Below the pieces are notes generated by a model. The model did not search any database, was not told the origin of the DNA, and worked only from the letters and a program-made list of their open reading frames with translations. The translations under genes and the position numbers were made by a program. From the NCBI GenBank assembly GCA_023846275.1, contig CM043871.1:31464569-31528568 (forward strand): a stretch of DNA of 64,000 bases, in the 5' to 3' direction. Positions 26,413 through 40,600 of the stretch are shown here, piece after piece (position 1 is the stretch's first letter; the number at the start of each line of letters is the position of its first letter). Origin of the DNA: Vanilla planifolia. Lineage: Eukaryota; Streptophyta; Magnoliopsida; Asparagales; Orchidaceae.

Positions 26413-26479
26413 CAGGAAGGTTATTATAAATAGCTCATGGTTTGCTGGCTTTAGGGCTAATTTAGGGTTTTTTTTTTTG

Positions 26480-27245
26480 TGCGGTTGGTAAACGCCGTGT
26501 GTGGAAGGAGAGGCCTTTACGTGATCGCATGTAATGGTAGGCAGGCCGGTTCCCATTATTTGGCAAATGAAACGTTAACACGTAGCATGACCACTATTCA
26601 CTGTTTACAAAAAATGTTTTTTATTTTAATTCTAAAAATTTCAATTAATATTAATGCTAAAATAATTCACAAGAAAAAACCACTTTACCATTGCATGGAA
26701 ATAAATTTGATTGAAGACATCATGATTATGGAAAATGCAATGCTATTAATAAAATAACCAGACCAAAATAATACTTCTTATTTCTTCTAAAAAGAATATT
26801 TAATAAGGTTAAATTCAAATTTAAATCAATATTAAAATAACATAAACATATTATAATTATGGTTGATGCCAAACAAAAATGTTAAATCTCATTAAATAAA
26901 TATTTTTGCAAAAATTCAAATTATTGTTAAAGAACCAAAGTTTTAATAAATAAAATAACAAATTATTTGGCATTTTTTATCTATTTTTCATGATGAAAAC
27001 ATGATAGAAATAAGTACACAATAGACAAGCTTTCTTCTTTATACTATTTATTAATTTCAAATATAATTAGCTGGTGAACAGATGAACAAAAGATAGAAAA
27101 CAATGAACCCTTTAGTGTTGAGGACAGTGGATTCGATTAAAAGATAGAAAACAACCTAAACTGAGCCTACAGTCATAACAAGTTCATATGAATTAACTGC
27201 AAATCCCAACCACATCAAACTATAAACAATCAAGAAATATAACAT
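26480..27245. other. Upstream region of the AGP gene
   Basis: The left end should hold distal AGP promoter sequence, including an ACGTGAT word near 26518. The rest is AT-rich with no gene I can support. Confidence 0.4.
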
Positions 27246-27249
27246 CATC

Positions 27250-27438
27250 TTAGTTCTGCTTCACATCAGTTGCTTCTGTACTGTTAGAACACTCAAACTG
27301 CAGATCTGCACCAGGAAGAAAGGAGTTAGTGTTCCTCAGTTTTGTTTGGTGAAAATTTTTCATGAGTGCTTTCTTCTTTGCGTCTTCAAAGTCTCCACGT
27401 AAGTCCCTTTTGTTCGCTTTATTATTCAAATATGTTCT
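27250..27438 (-). other. Unassigned 63-codon open frame, possible terminal exon
   Basis: On the minus strand an open frame runs from just after a TGA at 27439 to a TAA at 27250-27252. The last 50 codons read like real protein: DFEDAKKKALMKNF, then HQTKLRNTNSFLPGAD, ending EATDVKQN. The composition is mixed acidic and basic, unlike the Phe/Leu/Ile-rich chance frames around it. I do not recognise the family, see no strong splice acceptor, and find no partner exons on the minus strand up to the SWIB gene. A strong donor-like CTCCAC|GTAAGT occurs here on the opposite strand (27388), which argues for caution. It may be a relic of a gene. Confidence 0.25.
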
Positions 27439-27439
27439 T

Positions 27440-30400
27440 CAGATTTCATTAATAGTCAAACAAGTTCTAATTTCTTTTTACATGACTGACGACTCGCATA
27501 ATTATATAACTAATAAGAGCTTATAATGTTATATTGGAAGGCTAGCTTAAGAAGAGAAAAATTATTAGAGATCAAATTGCTATATTAACAAAGCATAAGG
27601 ACCTATTATTGGGTCATTTAGCTTAATTGATTTTAATGGAGGGACAAAGAGGTGCATCCAATTGATACAAATAGCATATCAAAGACTTGGGAACATTGAA
27701 AAGATGAGAGAAGGTAGAACAAGGAGAGCCATGATCAAGAAATCAATTGTTATTCAGGATAAACAAACACCATGTTTTGCTGAAAAGTTTCCAATCAACA
27801 GAAGATGAATCCTTCAAGGATGTAATGAAAAGTTCATCAAACCAATAAAAAAAGACCTTGAACGAGAGTACAAATCGAAGGGCAAATCAAAATTCAAGAT
27901 ATAGATGAATAAATTTGGCTCATACTACTTTTAGACCTAGATTCAAGAGTAGGTGATTGAAAGGCAAATAAAAGTTGTGTTTGTAATCTACAACTAAATC
28001 CTAAGGATCCTGTCTTCACAACATCAGGGTTTGTTCATTAAGTTAGGGTTTTCTTTTTCCCCTAACTTCTGTTATACAATTGTAAAAGTCAACTTCAACC
28101 TTCCAATCCTTTGCACATAGGCAAGTCATGCATTGATCGTCTCCTACCTTTCATTACCCATCAAACAAATCAATCAAATGATATATTATAAATCATGATA
28201 TTTTCTTAGTAAATAATTAAATAAAATTAATTACAATACTTCTAGTAAAGAAGATCTCACTTTTTCTTCTATTTGCAATAAAAAGATAAAAAATAAAAGA
28301 ACAAGTATATGCGTGTGTTTGTAAGAGTGCAAAAAGGGTTAGAAGAAAAGAGAAAGAAGAAAAAAAAGGAGAGATTGATTCATTCAAAAAACATGTATAA
28401 TTCAATGATCATTCATTAGGCCAAACAATAAATAAACATAGCATTCTTGATCAACCATGATATCTCTTAAATAGATGCTTCTCTTTCTTCTAGTTGTGTA
28501 AAAGAACACTAAAAGAAGTGCAGCACAAAAGGTGAAAATATTTCCAAAAGCTCCTAAGAAGAAGAGGTAACTTGTGTTTGCTTTTGACATGACTTACTCT
28601 AGCCTAGCGTATTCTATCATGAGCATGGTATATTATCCCAAAACCCAAACAAACGTATCCTTTTTCTAAACCTTCTCTTTTTGCATTTCATTGGAATAGA
28701 ATTTTCCTCTTAAATACAACTTTGGACCAAAACATGGATCATATTTATGGGAGCATTTGATTTTTAGTGATATTTTCATATATTATAATATTATTCAAAT
28801 GATTTTGAGTATTTGGTTTGATGATAAATTCAAATAATATTGCTAATTAAAATTTTGCAATGCAAAAACATCATTATGTCACTCATATTTGAGTGATATC
28901 TAGTTGTCATTCATATTGATAATCAAAATAAGAATAAAAACGTAATTAGATGGCATCAAGTTAGATAATTAAAAAATATCGACAAAACTTAGATAATGCT
29001 GATTTCTTAATGGCATTATTATTTAAATACCAATGTTATAAAAATAATAATAAATCAACTATCTTACACATAATTTCTAAATAACAAACAAGTCATAACC
29101 TTGAAAATCTAGAACTAAAGGTATTAAAGCACACAAATTTTTGTGCAAATGCAACAATAAAAGGACCTTGAACCTTCAAAAATAAAATCAAAATGTATTT
29201 AAGAGAATACAAAGAACATCTGATTGACAAGGCAATAGTTAATTACATGCAACTGATTCAATAAAAGCAAAGTACTTCAAAAAACAAAAAGGAGATGTGT
29301 GATAAAACAATCATGTCAATAGAGACGAGACCATCTAGGAATGCAAATCCAAATGAATATTCACAATTTAAGCATTGAATTTAGTTATATGACAGTAAAG
29401 TTCATGGAAACCATAGATGAAATAGGATTATATTGTGGATATGGAGTAATTAAGTTTATATAAAATCAAACAGAAGTACCTAAGCCACTTATAACAATAC
29501 CAAAAAGCAAATTCGATCTACAATAAATAAGGAATCTCCCCAAAAGTAGCCAACACCTCTTCCAAAGAGGTAACCCACTCGATAGGTGGAGAGGGTGACT
29601 TGATAAGGTAAGTGGGACAGGTATGGAATAGATAAGAGGAGTAACGATTAAATTGTAAAAACACCTAAATATGAAGGTTTTAATAACAAGAGACAATGAC
29701 AAGATTATCATATCATTTTCAAAAAATTCCATAAGTTTACCTATGTAATGGGAACATAACAAAATGGAATAAAGAGATCATTATATGCTAAATATTACTG
29801 ATCTCTCAAATCGCATATTTCTTAGAAAACTCCATATTTCTTCTATCCTATTTGTTTGGCCTTCTCTAATTATTTAGATAGTAACAAATTTATCTTTGAT
29901 ACTCATGAGCAACACATGGACATATTTGATTAGCCTATGTCAAGTATAGTACTTTTTTAGAGATTATCATACCCTTGAGATGACTACAACATTTTTCTCA
30001 ATAATCTCAACAATTTAAAGGTTCAAGACATCTCAGAGAAACATATTGATAGATTAAATGAATCCATCAAGCATATGTTTAAAGGCTTTGGCTTGGTGAG
30101 ATTGTATTGGGCAATTAGAGGACAACACCACACTATTCCATTATAACATGCAATTAGTCAACTACTCAGGATGGTTGGTCCATGTGATATATGGAATTTT
30201 TTTTTATTTTCTCATATTTGGTTTACTTACTCTCACACCACTTAAAGTAACTTTTGATTTGTTGAAAGTCTTTATATATTGAATGATAACTTGAGTTTAT
30301 ATTTCATAGTTTATATGTTTTAGTCATACAATCTAGAAAACACCAATAACTTGAATGTGAGTCTTATTAATATCAACTACCCCTTGGGACCAAATTGAGT

Positions 30401-31670
30401 TTTTTTTCTATTTTCTCATATTTGGTTACTTAGTCTCACACCACTTAGAGTAACATTTAATTTGTGAAAGACCTTTATAAATTGAGTGATGGCTTGAGTT
30501 AATCTTTCGTAGTTTATTTATTTTGGTCCTTAATGTAGAAAATGCCATATAACTTGCTTGTAAGTTCTATAAATATCAACATTTGTAAGCACTTGAGATA
30601 TAGATCAACTTTGTTATGAAATAAATCTGATATTTACATTAACCTTTATGGTTAAACCATAAGTTTGACCAAATCCAATTGGTTTCAATTCTGAATGGTG
30701 CCCAAGAGGGGGTGTGCAAAGCTTGAAGTGGAGTTCTCTCCAATATCAAAATAGTTAAAAAAAAATACCAAAAATAATCCTTGGGATTCTTTCTCTCATA
30801 CTTTTCAACAATTTCTCAATTTTTCAATTTTTTTGGCAGTCCATTCTTTGGTTCGATTTGAATCAACCAACCATATGGCTTGCATGGTGTGCCATCCTTT
30901 ATATGTTTTAAGTCTTATCTAATATGAGCTTAGGCCTTAATAATAAGGCACATTTCGTTGCATTCTAATCAACTCAAATTAGGCATTCCTTTAGGCGACA
31001 TCATGTTGAATTGGTTGTTTTATCCCTTCATTTTGCAATCAAGCCATCTGTGTGGCCCTTATTAAGCTCGCTGAAAAATCCACCCAGTTTCCTTAATGCG
31101 CCATCATCGGTACTAGAGATCAACACCATTACCATCACATCTTGATGAATATCATGTTCAAAAATACATCATCACTTTTCTTCATGGGTTAGATTTAGTT
31201 TAGTAAAGTTAATGAGTTTAACAATTCCACCGAGAGTCCTAAACAACAAACTAATTTCAAAAACAATATGTTTGGCGGGTTAGAAGTGTTAAGTTAATTT
31301 TATTTAAAATAATACTAAACAGAGCTTGAGTACAGTCAATATACTGAAAAACAAAAAAGAAAAAAAAAGGAAGTATGATGCAAGTAAAACACATAAATGT
31401 ATGTCAAGATTTGAGGACCTTGGAATATCATATAAACGGAAGCTTGTGAAACTTACTAAGGGACTGGTAACATGTTGCAAGAGGTAAAGCTGTGCACTTG
31501 CAAAACATGCCAAGAAGAAAACTATTCACATTTATAAGAACACAGAAAACATTGTTAACATAAAACCTATAGAAACCACACAAAATATCTAGAAAAAAGG
31601 TAATATAAACAAGATGGTGAGCAGCTCAACATGATAAGAAGGATGTATCTAACCAGTTATCATCTTCTTT
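27440..31670. other. Gene-poor AT-rich region downstream of the SWIB gene
   Basis: No gene is supported. It holds the 204-bp-offset duplication at 30206-30580. A minus-strand frame at 28402-28590 codes for a hydrophobic peptide, faintly like a sugar-transporter N-terminus, but without its conserved Pro motif. The right end should contain the 3' untranslated region of the SWIB gene. Confidence 0.45.
30206..30580. repeat. Diverged direct duplication of about 170-200 bp
   Basis: Two copies in tandem. Unit 1 starts ATTTTCTCATATTTGGTTTA at 30206 and unit 2 starts ATTTTCTCATATTTGGTTAC at 30410. Both continue with CTCACACCACTTA-AGTAAC and end with TATCAAC, at 30377 and 30580. Small gaps and substitutions show that the duplication is old. 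Confidence 0.8.
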
Positions 31671-31671
31671 G

Positions 31672-34600
31672 TTAGGCTTGTTTGAACAAGTGGTGTGACA
31701 ACATCTCAGATAACCCTGAAGAAGATAGACTCTCACATCCAAAAAGCTGTTTAAGCTTAGTGTCACAGAGAATCAACTGGTTCAAAGGGTCCTAAAAAGG
31801 TTTAAGCAAGTATAAGCAACCTTAAAAGAAATAGAATTTATTGATTTTTAGTATGAAAAAACAATGAACTCTGCCCACAGGAAGAGTCTTGATTATGCAG
31901 AAATTCATTAAGAACAAGTAAAAAACAACATCCAATAGAGCAAGTAAAAAAAACAACATCCATTTACCAGACTTGAAATCCAACACAATTCACTTCAATT
32001 AAGCTAATCCGATCATCGATTGAACCCAACAAATCTATATCTATAATGTCATCCAACTAAATATACAAAGAATATCACATAAATGCATATTTATCTATAT
32101 AAAAATATACATAAACAGTGTATGTATGTGTGTATTATATGTATATATGTATATATGTATGTATGTAACACATATGTAGACATAATATATACATATACAA
32201 ATATGTGCATCTACACATTCATAAATATATCCAAAATTGATTTGAAGTTCAGCCCAATTATCTAAAATCCAATTCAGCTTGGATCAAAACCGGGTTGGCC
32301 CTGATCTGATCCAAAATCATTTTGTGTCAGATTCCAAACCAAATCCAGCCTATTTATAGACTATTCAACAGTGCATGGCTTGCCATCCAGAAGATGCAAA
32401 TAGCCAAATTACTAGTACTTAATCGTTAGGATGGCATATCAAATCACAGGCAAGTGTCGAAAGCTTTTTTATTAAACAAAAAACTAATAAGTATTTGCTA
32501 ATTTAAAAAAGAGAAGGATAGGGACAAAGAGCATAAAAAGAGTCAAAACAACACTTAACTTGCACTTCCTTTTTCTACTTCTTTTAATCAAATTCCAAAT
32601 ATATGTAGCAAAAGGACTTAACATGTTCGAACAGAGAGCAAAATCGAGCTGAAGGGGTATTTTTTTACAAAGGGATATTTACATGGGTTTGCCTTGGTAT
32701 TGTTATACAAAGAGAAATTAATTGTGAGTATTTTTAGAAGAACACAGGATGAAGTGTTCCTTCTTAATAGGAAATAGGTGATTAGGTTGGTGGGGAGACA
32801 TAGAGGTAGCACATGATATATTTACATTTATTGAAATCTATGTACCTATTAAACAGATTGATTTTCTAGGAACCTGCAAAACATGGACTCTTCTGTTCAA
32901 TAGAACAAACGTGTAAACAAAGGTTTGAAAGAGAAGATAAAATTGGCATGATTTAGGTATCAAATATCGTGTGATGATAATGGAACAGACCTTGACGTGC
33001 CTCTAAGCCACACAAAAGAGGCAACATAAATTTTAAAGCGGGCATCAGGAATGACATAAGGAAAAAAAAATATTACAATACCAGAGTAAACTGGTTTATA
33101 TAAAGCCAATTGAGCAATTTGGAGCATAACTGTAAAATTCAGAAATTGCAGAATTATAAAAACATAATGGCAGTGCAGGTGGATTAAGTACAATCTCAAT
33201 GAATCTGTCCATACAGTGTCATCTCTCCAGTAAGAGCATAATGTGTGTTTAATGACAAAGTCAATAATTACAAAGGGTTTGTTTGATATGAGTATTGCAA
33301 TATAAAAACAATAGATGAAATGAAATTTAAAAGGAGCTTTGTTAAATGAGCTGTCAAAAAGAGTTTTGTTTAGTAAAGTATGGTTGAAAAGGAGTTAGAA
33401 TATTTTTTTATCTTTTTGTGTGTATACTCTACCTTTTTGAAAGATATGAAGATTAGGAGAACAAAGAAGTTTTTGCAAGAATTAAAAAAAATAAAATGGA
33501 TAGAGGACCCCAATTAAGACCCAACAATGTCATTTAGCCACCATGCCCTGTGCGTTATTATCGAAAGTGTACATGACAATGGAACACATCCTCAAACCAG
33601 AGTAAAATTTCAACGCTAATAAAATCGGCACATAAAAGTATTGAAGAAAAGATCAGCAAGATTTCATATAGTAGAGTAAAATGCAGCAAATTATCCTGCA
33701 AAAATTGCAGCAATTATAGCTTGGAATTTGAGCTCCAGGTGGTACCATTGCAACTATTCAAATAGCTTTACTTGCTAAAATAATGCATACTAACCTCCAG
33801 GTGATTAGACTTTATGTAATCCCAAACACGTCTCAATGCCTCAGATTGGAGTATCTCCCTTTCTCCAATGCAGAAAAATTCAGCCAGTGCATCAGAGATA
33901 ACGACAGGATACTGGCCAGCTTGTTTTTCAGGCGCAACAGTCATTTCTCCATCATTTTTCTTTACTCTTTTGGAATCCGGTCCAGTTTCCTCTGTCAAAA
34001 TTCACGCATCAAAAGTGGTTAAGCATACACCAACTTATCTAATACAACAACAAATGACAAGCTACTAACTTGATGGCTCAAGTGGTATTATATGCTTTGC
34101 TAACAGTTTATTCATCTTGAACATATCAGTAGAATCAGTCTCAAAGACAAGACGTAGTTCATCATTGCATATTATCTTCCTCTTGTTGCTTGGATCTTGA
34201 AGATTATTTTTTCGAATATAAACCCATAACTGCTTCACAATCTGGAAGGAAATATAATATCATTACAAAACTTTTCTCTAAAACAAGAATACCAAAGCAT
34301 GTAATGCAAATTGCAAATCAGCCTAGCGTTAAAGATTTAGATTCAAAATAGATAATCGGTTAGATAAGAAACCTCAGTTCTTGCCATGGTAGGTTCACCA
34401 ACAATGGCCTGTAATTCAGGTGACACTCCACATACTTTACTTAAACCACCTGGCCCACCTCGTCTTTTAGGTGCAGCAGGTGCACTGCAACAAAACCATC
34501 AAGGCATCATAAGCTTAAGCATCAAACAATACTGCTCTTAATAAATGTAACCGATTAATTTATGCGATCAACATGAATCCATAATAATAAGTTCTTGATT

Positions 34601-37600
34601 TCAACAGAAACTGAAATAATTGTCAGCTTAATGAATGGCAACCATTCACTGAAGCATGAGGGAATAATAGTTTCATATGATGAATTTTTCATAGGGAAAA
34701 CAGTGTTTATTGATAGATGCACATACTGAATGATGATACAATTTTTATTAGCATTCATCTTTTATCATCCTCTCTTTTACATTCCTCATCATACAAAAGC
34801 AGAACATTAGACAAGATTATTTGCCAGTATCCCTAGAAATTGAACTCCAACACAGTTATCCTCCTTTTAACCATATCACTTCCTTTGCCAAACAATAGAG
34901 AAGCCTAAGAGAAAGAAGTGGATCAACATAGTTCAAAAAAAGTTACTGTATTGCAATTGGCACTTTTCAATTGCTGGCAAGAAAACCTAACAAGCAAGTC
35001 ATTGCCTGCCTCCCCGGCAGAAATGCATAAGGTGATGAACAGCAGTTGTCAGACACACTCTCACCAAGCAACAAGAAGATAGACGTGGCATTAAATTTTC
35101 CAACAATACCTAAATTCTGTTTGGCACAAATTGTAGCTAAATGAAATAGCCAACAGATTTAATCATTAGCGTTTGTATTTAAGGCTTATTTTCTAATCTA
35201 CTGCTTAACTGAATAGAATGAATCATCTCAATGCTACCTTTTGTTAATGAGTGGACTTGGGCAATAATCTACATATTAATCATCTGAACTTAAGGCAAAC
35301 CCCAAACTAATTGGTCTGTTTGCAGAGATCCCAAAAGAAACAATAGGCAGCAACAGCAAAAGCAAACAATTTACACGTGCTGGGTAACCACACTAACAAG
35401 TTAATGAACTAGAGCAAATCAATCAGTTCTACCAAGTGTGATGTTGGTATCACGTGCAAAATGATTGAAATGTGAAGCACAAGCATTGTTAAATGGAATT
35501 TGAGTCATTGACATAAAATTTAAAATATTCAAAAACTTCAAGGCACTCTGAGACATAAAATCAGACATAATGCATAGAATGTTAGGTGTCCAATTTAAAT
35601 TACTAAAAAAATTATTGAATCCAACATCTGTAAAATAGTATAAGACAACAACATCAAATATCCCATGATGTTCTTCTGTCATGAAAAAAACAGAAAAATA
35701 GAAAAATAGGATAACCTAGCAAATGATGCGATGAACAGTACACAATTCAAGAATGAGCTTCAAATAGATACACTTACCTCTTCAAAGCAACTCACTACTA
35801 AAATGTTATTTAATTAAATATACTAATTCTAATGCATAAATCTGATAGGGTAATTAATAGTAATAATGAGTCAATAAATGCATATCGGGATGGTGTACTT
35901 ATGTACATGGCATAGAAGGGCACTAAAGTCCATGGGTTGATCACCTAAAGCCTATATGGTTTTCGAGTCGGCGTATGATGTGGTACATATAACAAACTGT
36001 ATAATGGATGACTTGCAAATAGCTTATGAGATCATATGCCCATACAAAATAAATAATGACATGAAGACAGTGTTGCATGATGGTGTTAGTGTTTGAAATG
36101 ACATCCTTGACTTATAATACAAAGCCTTTTCAATAAAAGATCATGTCAAAACAGATTTCAAAATTATATGGATCAACTGATAATTCCAGCAAACAGATAA
36201 ATGATTTTCAATTAAGTTCAAGATCTTGCTAATGATAATTACTGACCCTTGCTAACATACCATCCAGAGTTTATGTATCTTTATATGGATGCAAGCCCAT
36301 TGCATGTTTATGTTATTGATTATAGAGTTCCACGTCATTTTATCTTTGAGCTATATAGCTTATCCTCATCTACTACTGGACAGCATTAAATGGGATCATC
36401 ATAGTGGAATTGCAAATGAAGTTATTAACATTTGTTAGTTCTCTTTATTTCCTTAACTTAGATTTCATTTTATATTGTTCTTTAGAACTTGAACATGTAA
36501 GTCATGATTTCTTAATGTGTTATTAGAATTGATAATTGCTTTAAAAAGAGGTTCTGGAAGGACAAAATCAAACCAGACGTCTCTAATTTATCATTTAAGT
36601 TATTATATTAGTGAAGACGAAAGACACAACTACCTCTTTTATATTCAAATCAGGTTAAAACGGCTATGTTCTTCTACTTCTAAAAAACATTGAGATGGGA
36701 GTACTTCATCTTCATTTCATCTAAAGAAAGAATAACACAGACTACTTTAGGCCTTCTGTTACAACATTACATTTCATTACTTTGGAAACAACATTATCTA
36801 GCTAAAGTATTTCCCTTGCTACTCAAATAATTATAACACATAAAATATCTTCCATGTGTGACTTAAATTCATATTTGTGACACAATTAAGAATAAAGTTT
36901 GTGCATTACAAACCCAACTCAGTAAACATCACAAAAGAAAACAAGCCTTATCAAACTGAGTGGGATTGATTGCCTATATTCATTGATGCCAAACACATCC
37001 ATTCAAGTATCAACTCCTGAGGAAGTCTACAAACCAAATATTTGAATATTTAGTAGATGCATTCACTTTTTTTCATATACTTCCACATTAACCTTTCAAT
37101 TGGCTTTGCATTTTAATCTCACCAAATCTCATACATGCTTATCATTCCAGACTAACAAGGCATGCCTTAGGCCATGGTTAGACTCACTGCAATATAATAA
37201 TAATAACAGTTTTAAGCATAAATAGTATTTCTTAATCAGGCAAAAGCTAGATTCAGTACTGCATTTCATAGAGCAAAATTGGATCTTGTATGTGACATAT
37301 TCACCTATTTACCTTCCTTGGTTAACCTTTTTTAAATTAGCAGAAGAAAGTTAAAACTGATGCATTAATACTAATATTTTGCAAATTTTTTATTGATATG
37401 CTCAGTTTCCTATATGATTAGATAAACCCATTTGATCAACAACCATTCACCAAGCATAGCTGCATTTTAATGGACGCCATCCTTGTGATGCCTGTCGGCA
37501 TACTTCAGAAAGCCTATCTGCATGTGCATGGCCCCCATTGTTGGCATTCCTAGCATAAATCTGAAGTTATTCTTTCCATTCATGCCATGCAATCTTAATC

Positions 37601-40600
37601 CCTTTATCATCACAACAATTTTAAAACTAAACAGTCTCTTTTATTGAGGACCAAATACCCTTCCTTTGCCCATATAAATCTGTTTAATTTGCAAAATCAC
37701 ATTGAGCAACTCGCAGAGGAGAAAAAAAACGCATTTCCAGGACAGCACCAATTCTAAACCTCAGATATACTTGCCATATCCCACAACAAGTAATTGGTAA
37801 AGTAACTGGAATACAGTTCAACTGACACCTATAAGGCCCTTTTTCGGGTTAGTAAACAGAAGATATGGTATTAATTCTAACCTCCTATAAACAATATCTT
37901 TCTTCTACAACTAAAAAAGATTCTAACAATCTATCTAAACAAGTGGATCCTGAGCTGTTTCTATTGTGTCATTTGTTAATGTCTCTATTTTGACACTTCT
38001 CAAGGCCAACAACATTTAATTGAAATAATTGCACAACTAATCAAAAGAACGATGAGACAACGTTAAGGGTTCATTTGGAGCATCTATTATGGTTTAAAAA
38101 CGAGTTGAAGAAAAGGAAATATTTCATGGCGGCCATGAAAGAGAGCTTTGTTTTATAAAGTGTTGTTTAAAATGGAGTTACTAGAATACTCATAAATATT
38201 TTAGATCAAATCATACTATGACTTTTGGGTGACTTGAAAAGTATATTAAAAGAATTTTCATTCAGAAGTGTTAACACAAAATTGGATAACATATTACTCA
38301 TTTTTGGGAATAGGGGGAAAAACACTATCTTTGAGCCAACTTCAAGAAAGAACAAATAGCCTAAAAATCAAGCACTAGCAATTGCTTCTACATATTGACT
38401 CCAAACAAATCTTTAATCAATCTATCTATTCCCAATAAAGGCAATTAACAATGGAATCCAATTTTTTTATTATTGAGTAACCCATAACAAAATAATCCAC
38501 AAAGAAAGAACAACTTCAATTTGTCCAAGAATAATGTTGCTTAATTTCTAAACTATTTGCTTCAAAATTAATTATTTATATTTCTCAATAGGACCAAGAA
38601 GAGATATAACTCAATAGTAAATTATATCGTTGGTATGTTGAAAGTTATTAGTTTGAGTTCAATTATCCCAAAATCTATACTTAACCCAAGTTTTTCTATT
38701 TTGTTTTGCTCCACACCATAATCGAATGAGAATAGGGTGGGGATAGTTATGCTGACAATAGAAAAATCCATCTAATATGAAGTGCGTGGCTACAAGATTT
38801 GGCTTTAACTTTGAAATAAAGATTTCAAATCAAGTTTGCATACTCAAAAAAAGAACCTATAAATAATGCAACTATGATTCTCATGGAGAATTTGATCCTA
38901 ACCTAGAATAGAAGTAGTCAAGAAGCATAACACATATAAGTTAGACAAAAAGTGCTGTCTTTAGTGCCAAACAAGTAATTAGTTCTGAAGAACATCCATT
39001 GGAAGGGAAAAAACAACTAGAAATTGTTTCCAATACCTAATATTCTGATAAAAAAAGGAGAGACTTGACCAAAAAGAGACTCATGTATGATGTGTAAGTT
39101 AGTAGGGACAATAGCATACCAAGATGATGATAAGTAGTAAGTCCTAGAAGATGATCAACTAAATTGGAACTAAGGCATGACCCAAACTCTTATGCAACAT
39201 GACAATGAGGAATTTCTCTAATGGGTTAAAAAAATATGGAAATAACTATTTCCTTATGGATAACAACAAAGTAGGCTTTTTCACAAACACAATATACATA
39301 GTCAAAGGTAAGGATGGGTATACCTGTTGCCTATGAATGTTATATCAAAACCTATTGCCTATGAACATTATATCAAAATCTATGACTTAGTCAACTAATT
39401 CCTTCTCATAGTCACTTTTAAAGAAACGAACCCATACAATGTTCATTCATAAAGAGGAAAAAACAGGAACCCTTCCAATTTTTTAAGATCATATTGATAG
39501 AGGATAGTTGAGAATCCACCAAGAAAATTCTAAAAAGTTACAAGTTATCCTAACAAGAAAAGCATAACAATAAGATTCAAAACAATAATCTCAACTAGTT
39601 GAGTGAATTTGCACTCCATTTTTGTTTTGATGCTTATTAACAATCTCCTTTATATATTCATTTGTTGAGATAGTATCTTACTAGCTAATGCTAACAAACA
39701 GGTAGGTGCAACTTCTTATCATGTATTTTAAGTGCAAAATTTATAACCAAGTTTTGGGTTATGGAAGAAAAAAGAAAATTTCCTTCCTCTACCAACTGAA
39801 ACAATACGCTAAAAAAAATATTTCAAGACAATCCATAAGATGGGCCAAGTTGCTTTATCAAGTGAAGAAATACCCAATTCCTGGTAAAGCAATAGGATAA
39901 AAAAATGTTTCAAAATGATCCACACTTCTTTGGCATTGTCCTAAGTTTCATTAGCATACAATGTGAGCTCAATTGCCATAGAGATGCATTCACACATCCT
40001 CATCAACTCTAAATTTCTTTTTGACTATGCCTGCATTTAGCTTCTAGATGCCAAACAAGTGGCATGTGGCTTTGCTTGCTAGTGCAACCAAAGTGAACAA
40101 ACGCATGATCAACCACATTTGCAAATGAACACCAAGTTTGGATGCATTCATTCATATACATTCATATCTATTGCTTGGTTTGACTCACTCCAAGTCAGGC
40201 ATTACCAACATTTGATAATACTTATAACATATCAAAATACAGCAAACAAACTTAAAAGGCATGCTTAAATTCTTTTCAAGGCTGTTTCCAATGAGAAAGA
40301 TGAATATAATGTAATCCCACTAATTTCTATAGGCAACCAATTGAATTTCAATAAAAACCATTGCTACTCATAGCAATGCCCATTTCCAATGTTCAAATCA
40401 TAGAAGAGTTAGTAAGACCAAATGTAAATCATATCAAATGTGATTTATTACAAATGAACCAAAGGCCTTGTAATTTTTGTAGGATGTAGTACCAAATAAC
40501 TTTGTTAAAGAAATGAATTGTGAAGCTAAGGCAAAGGTGTCAAAGAGTGATCTCTGAATTATTGCTCCAAAAGACTAAACAAGTAGTCAATTTTGACAAT

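Noticed and set aside
26071..26491. Two overlapping frames of 105 and 123 codons around the AGP gene
   Set aside because: Both are out-of-frame readings of the GC-rich AGP gene; only the 58-codon minus frame has a signal peptide, AGP core and GPI signal.
28402..28590. Minus-strand hydrophobic peptide, considered as a SWEET-like N-terminus
   Set aside because: It has GNI and a hydrophobic segment but lacks the P-PTF and following conserved residues; chance in AT-rich DNA is more likely.
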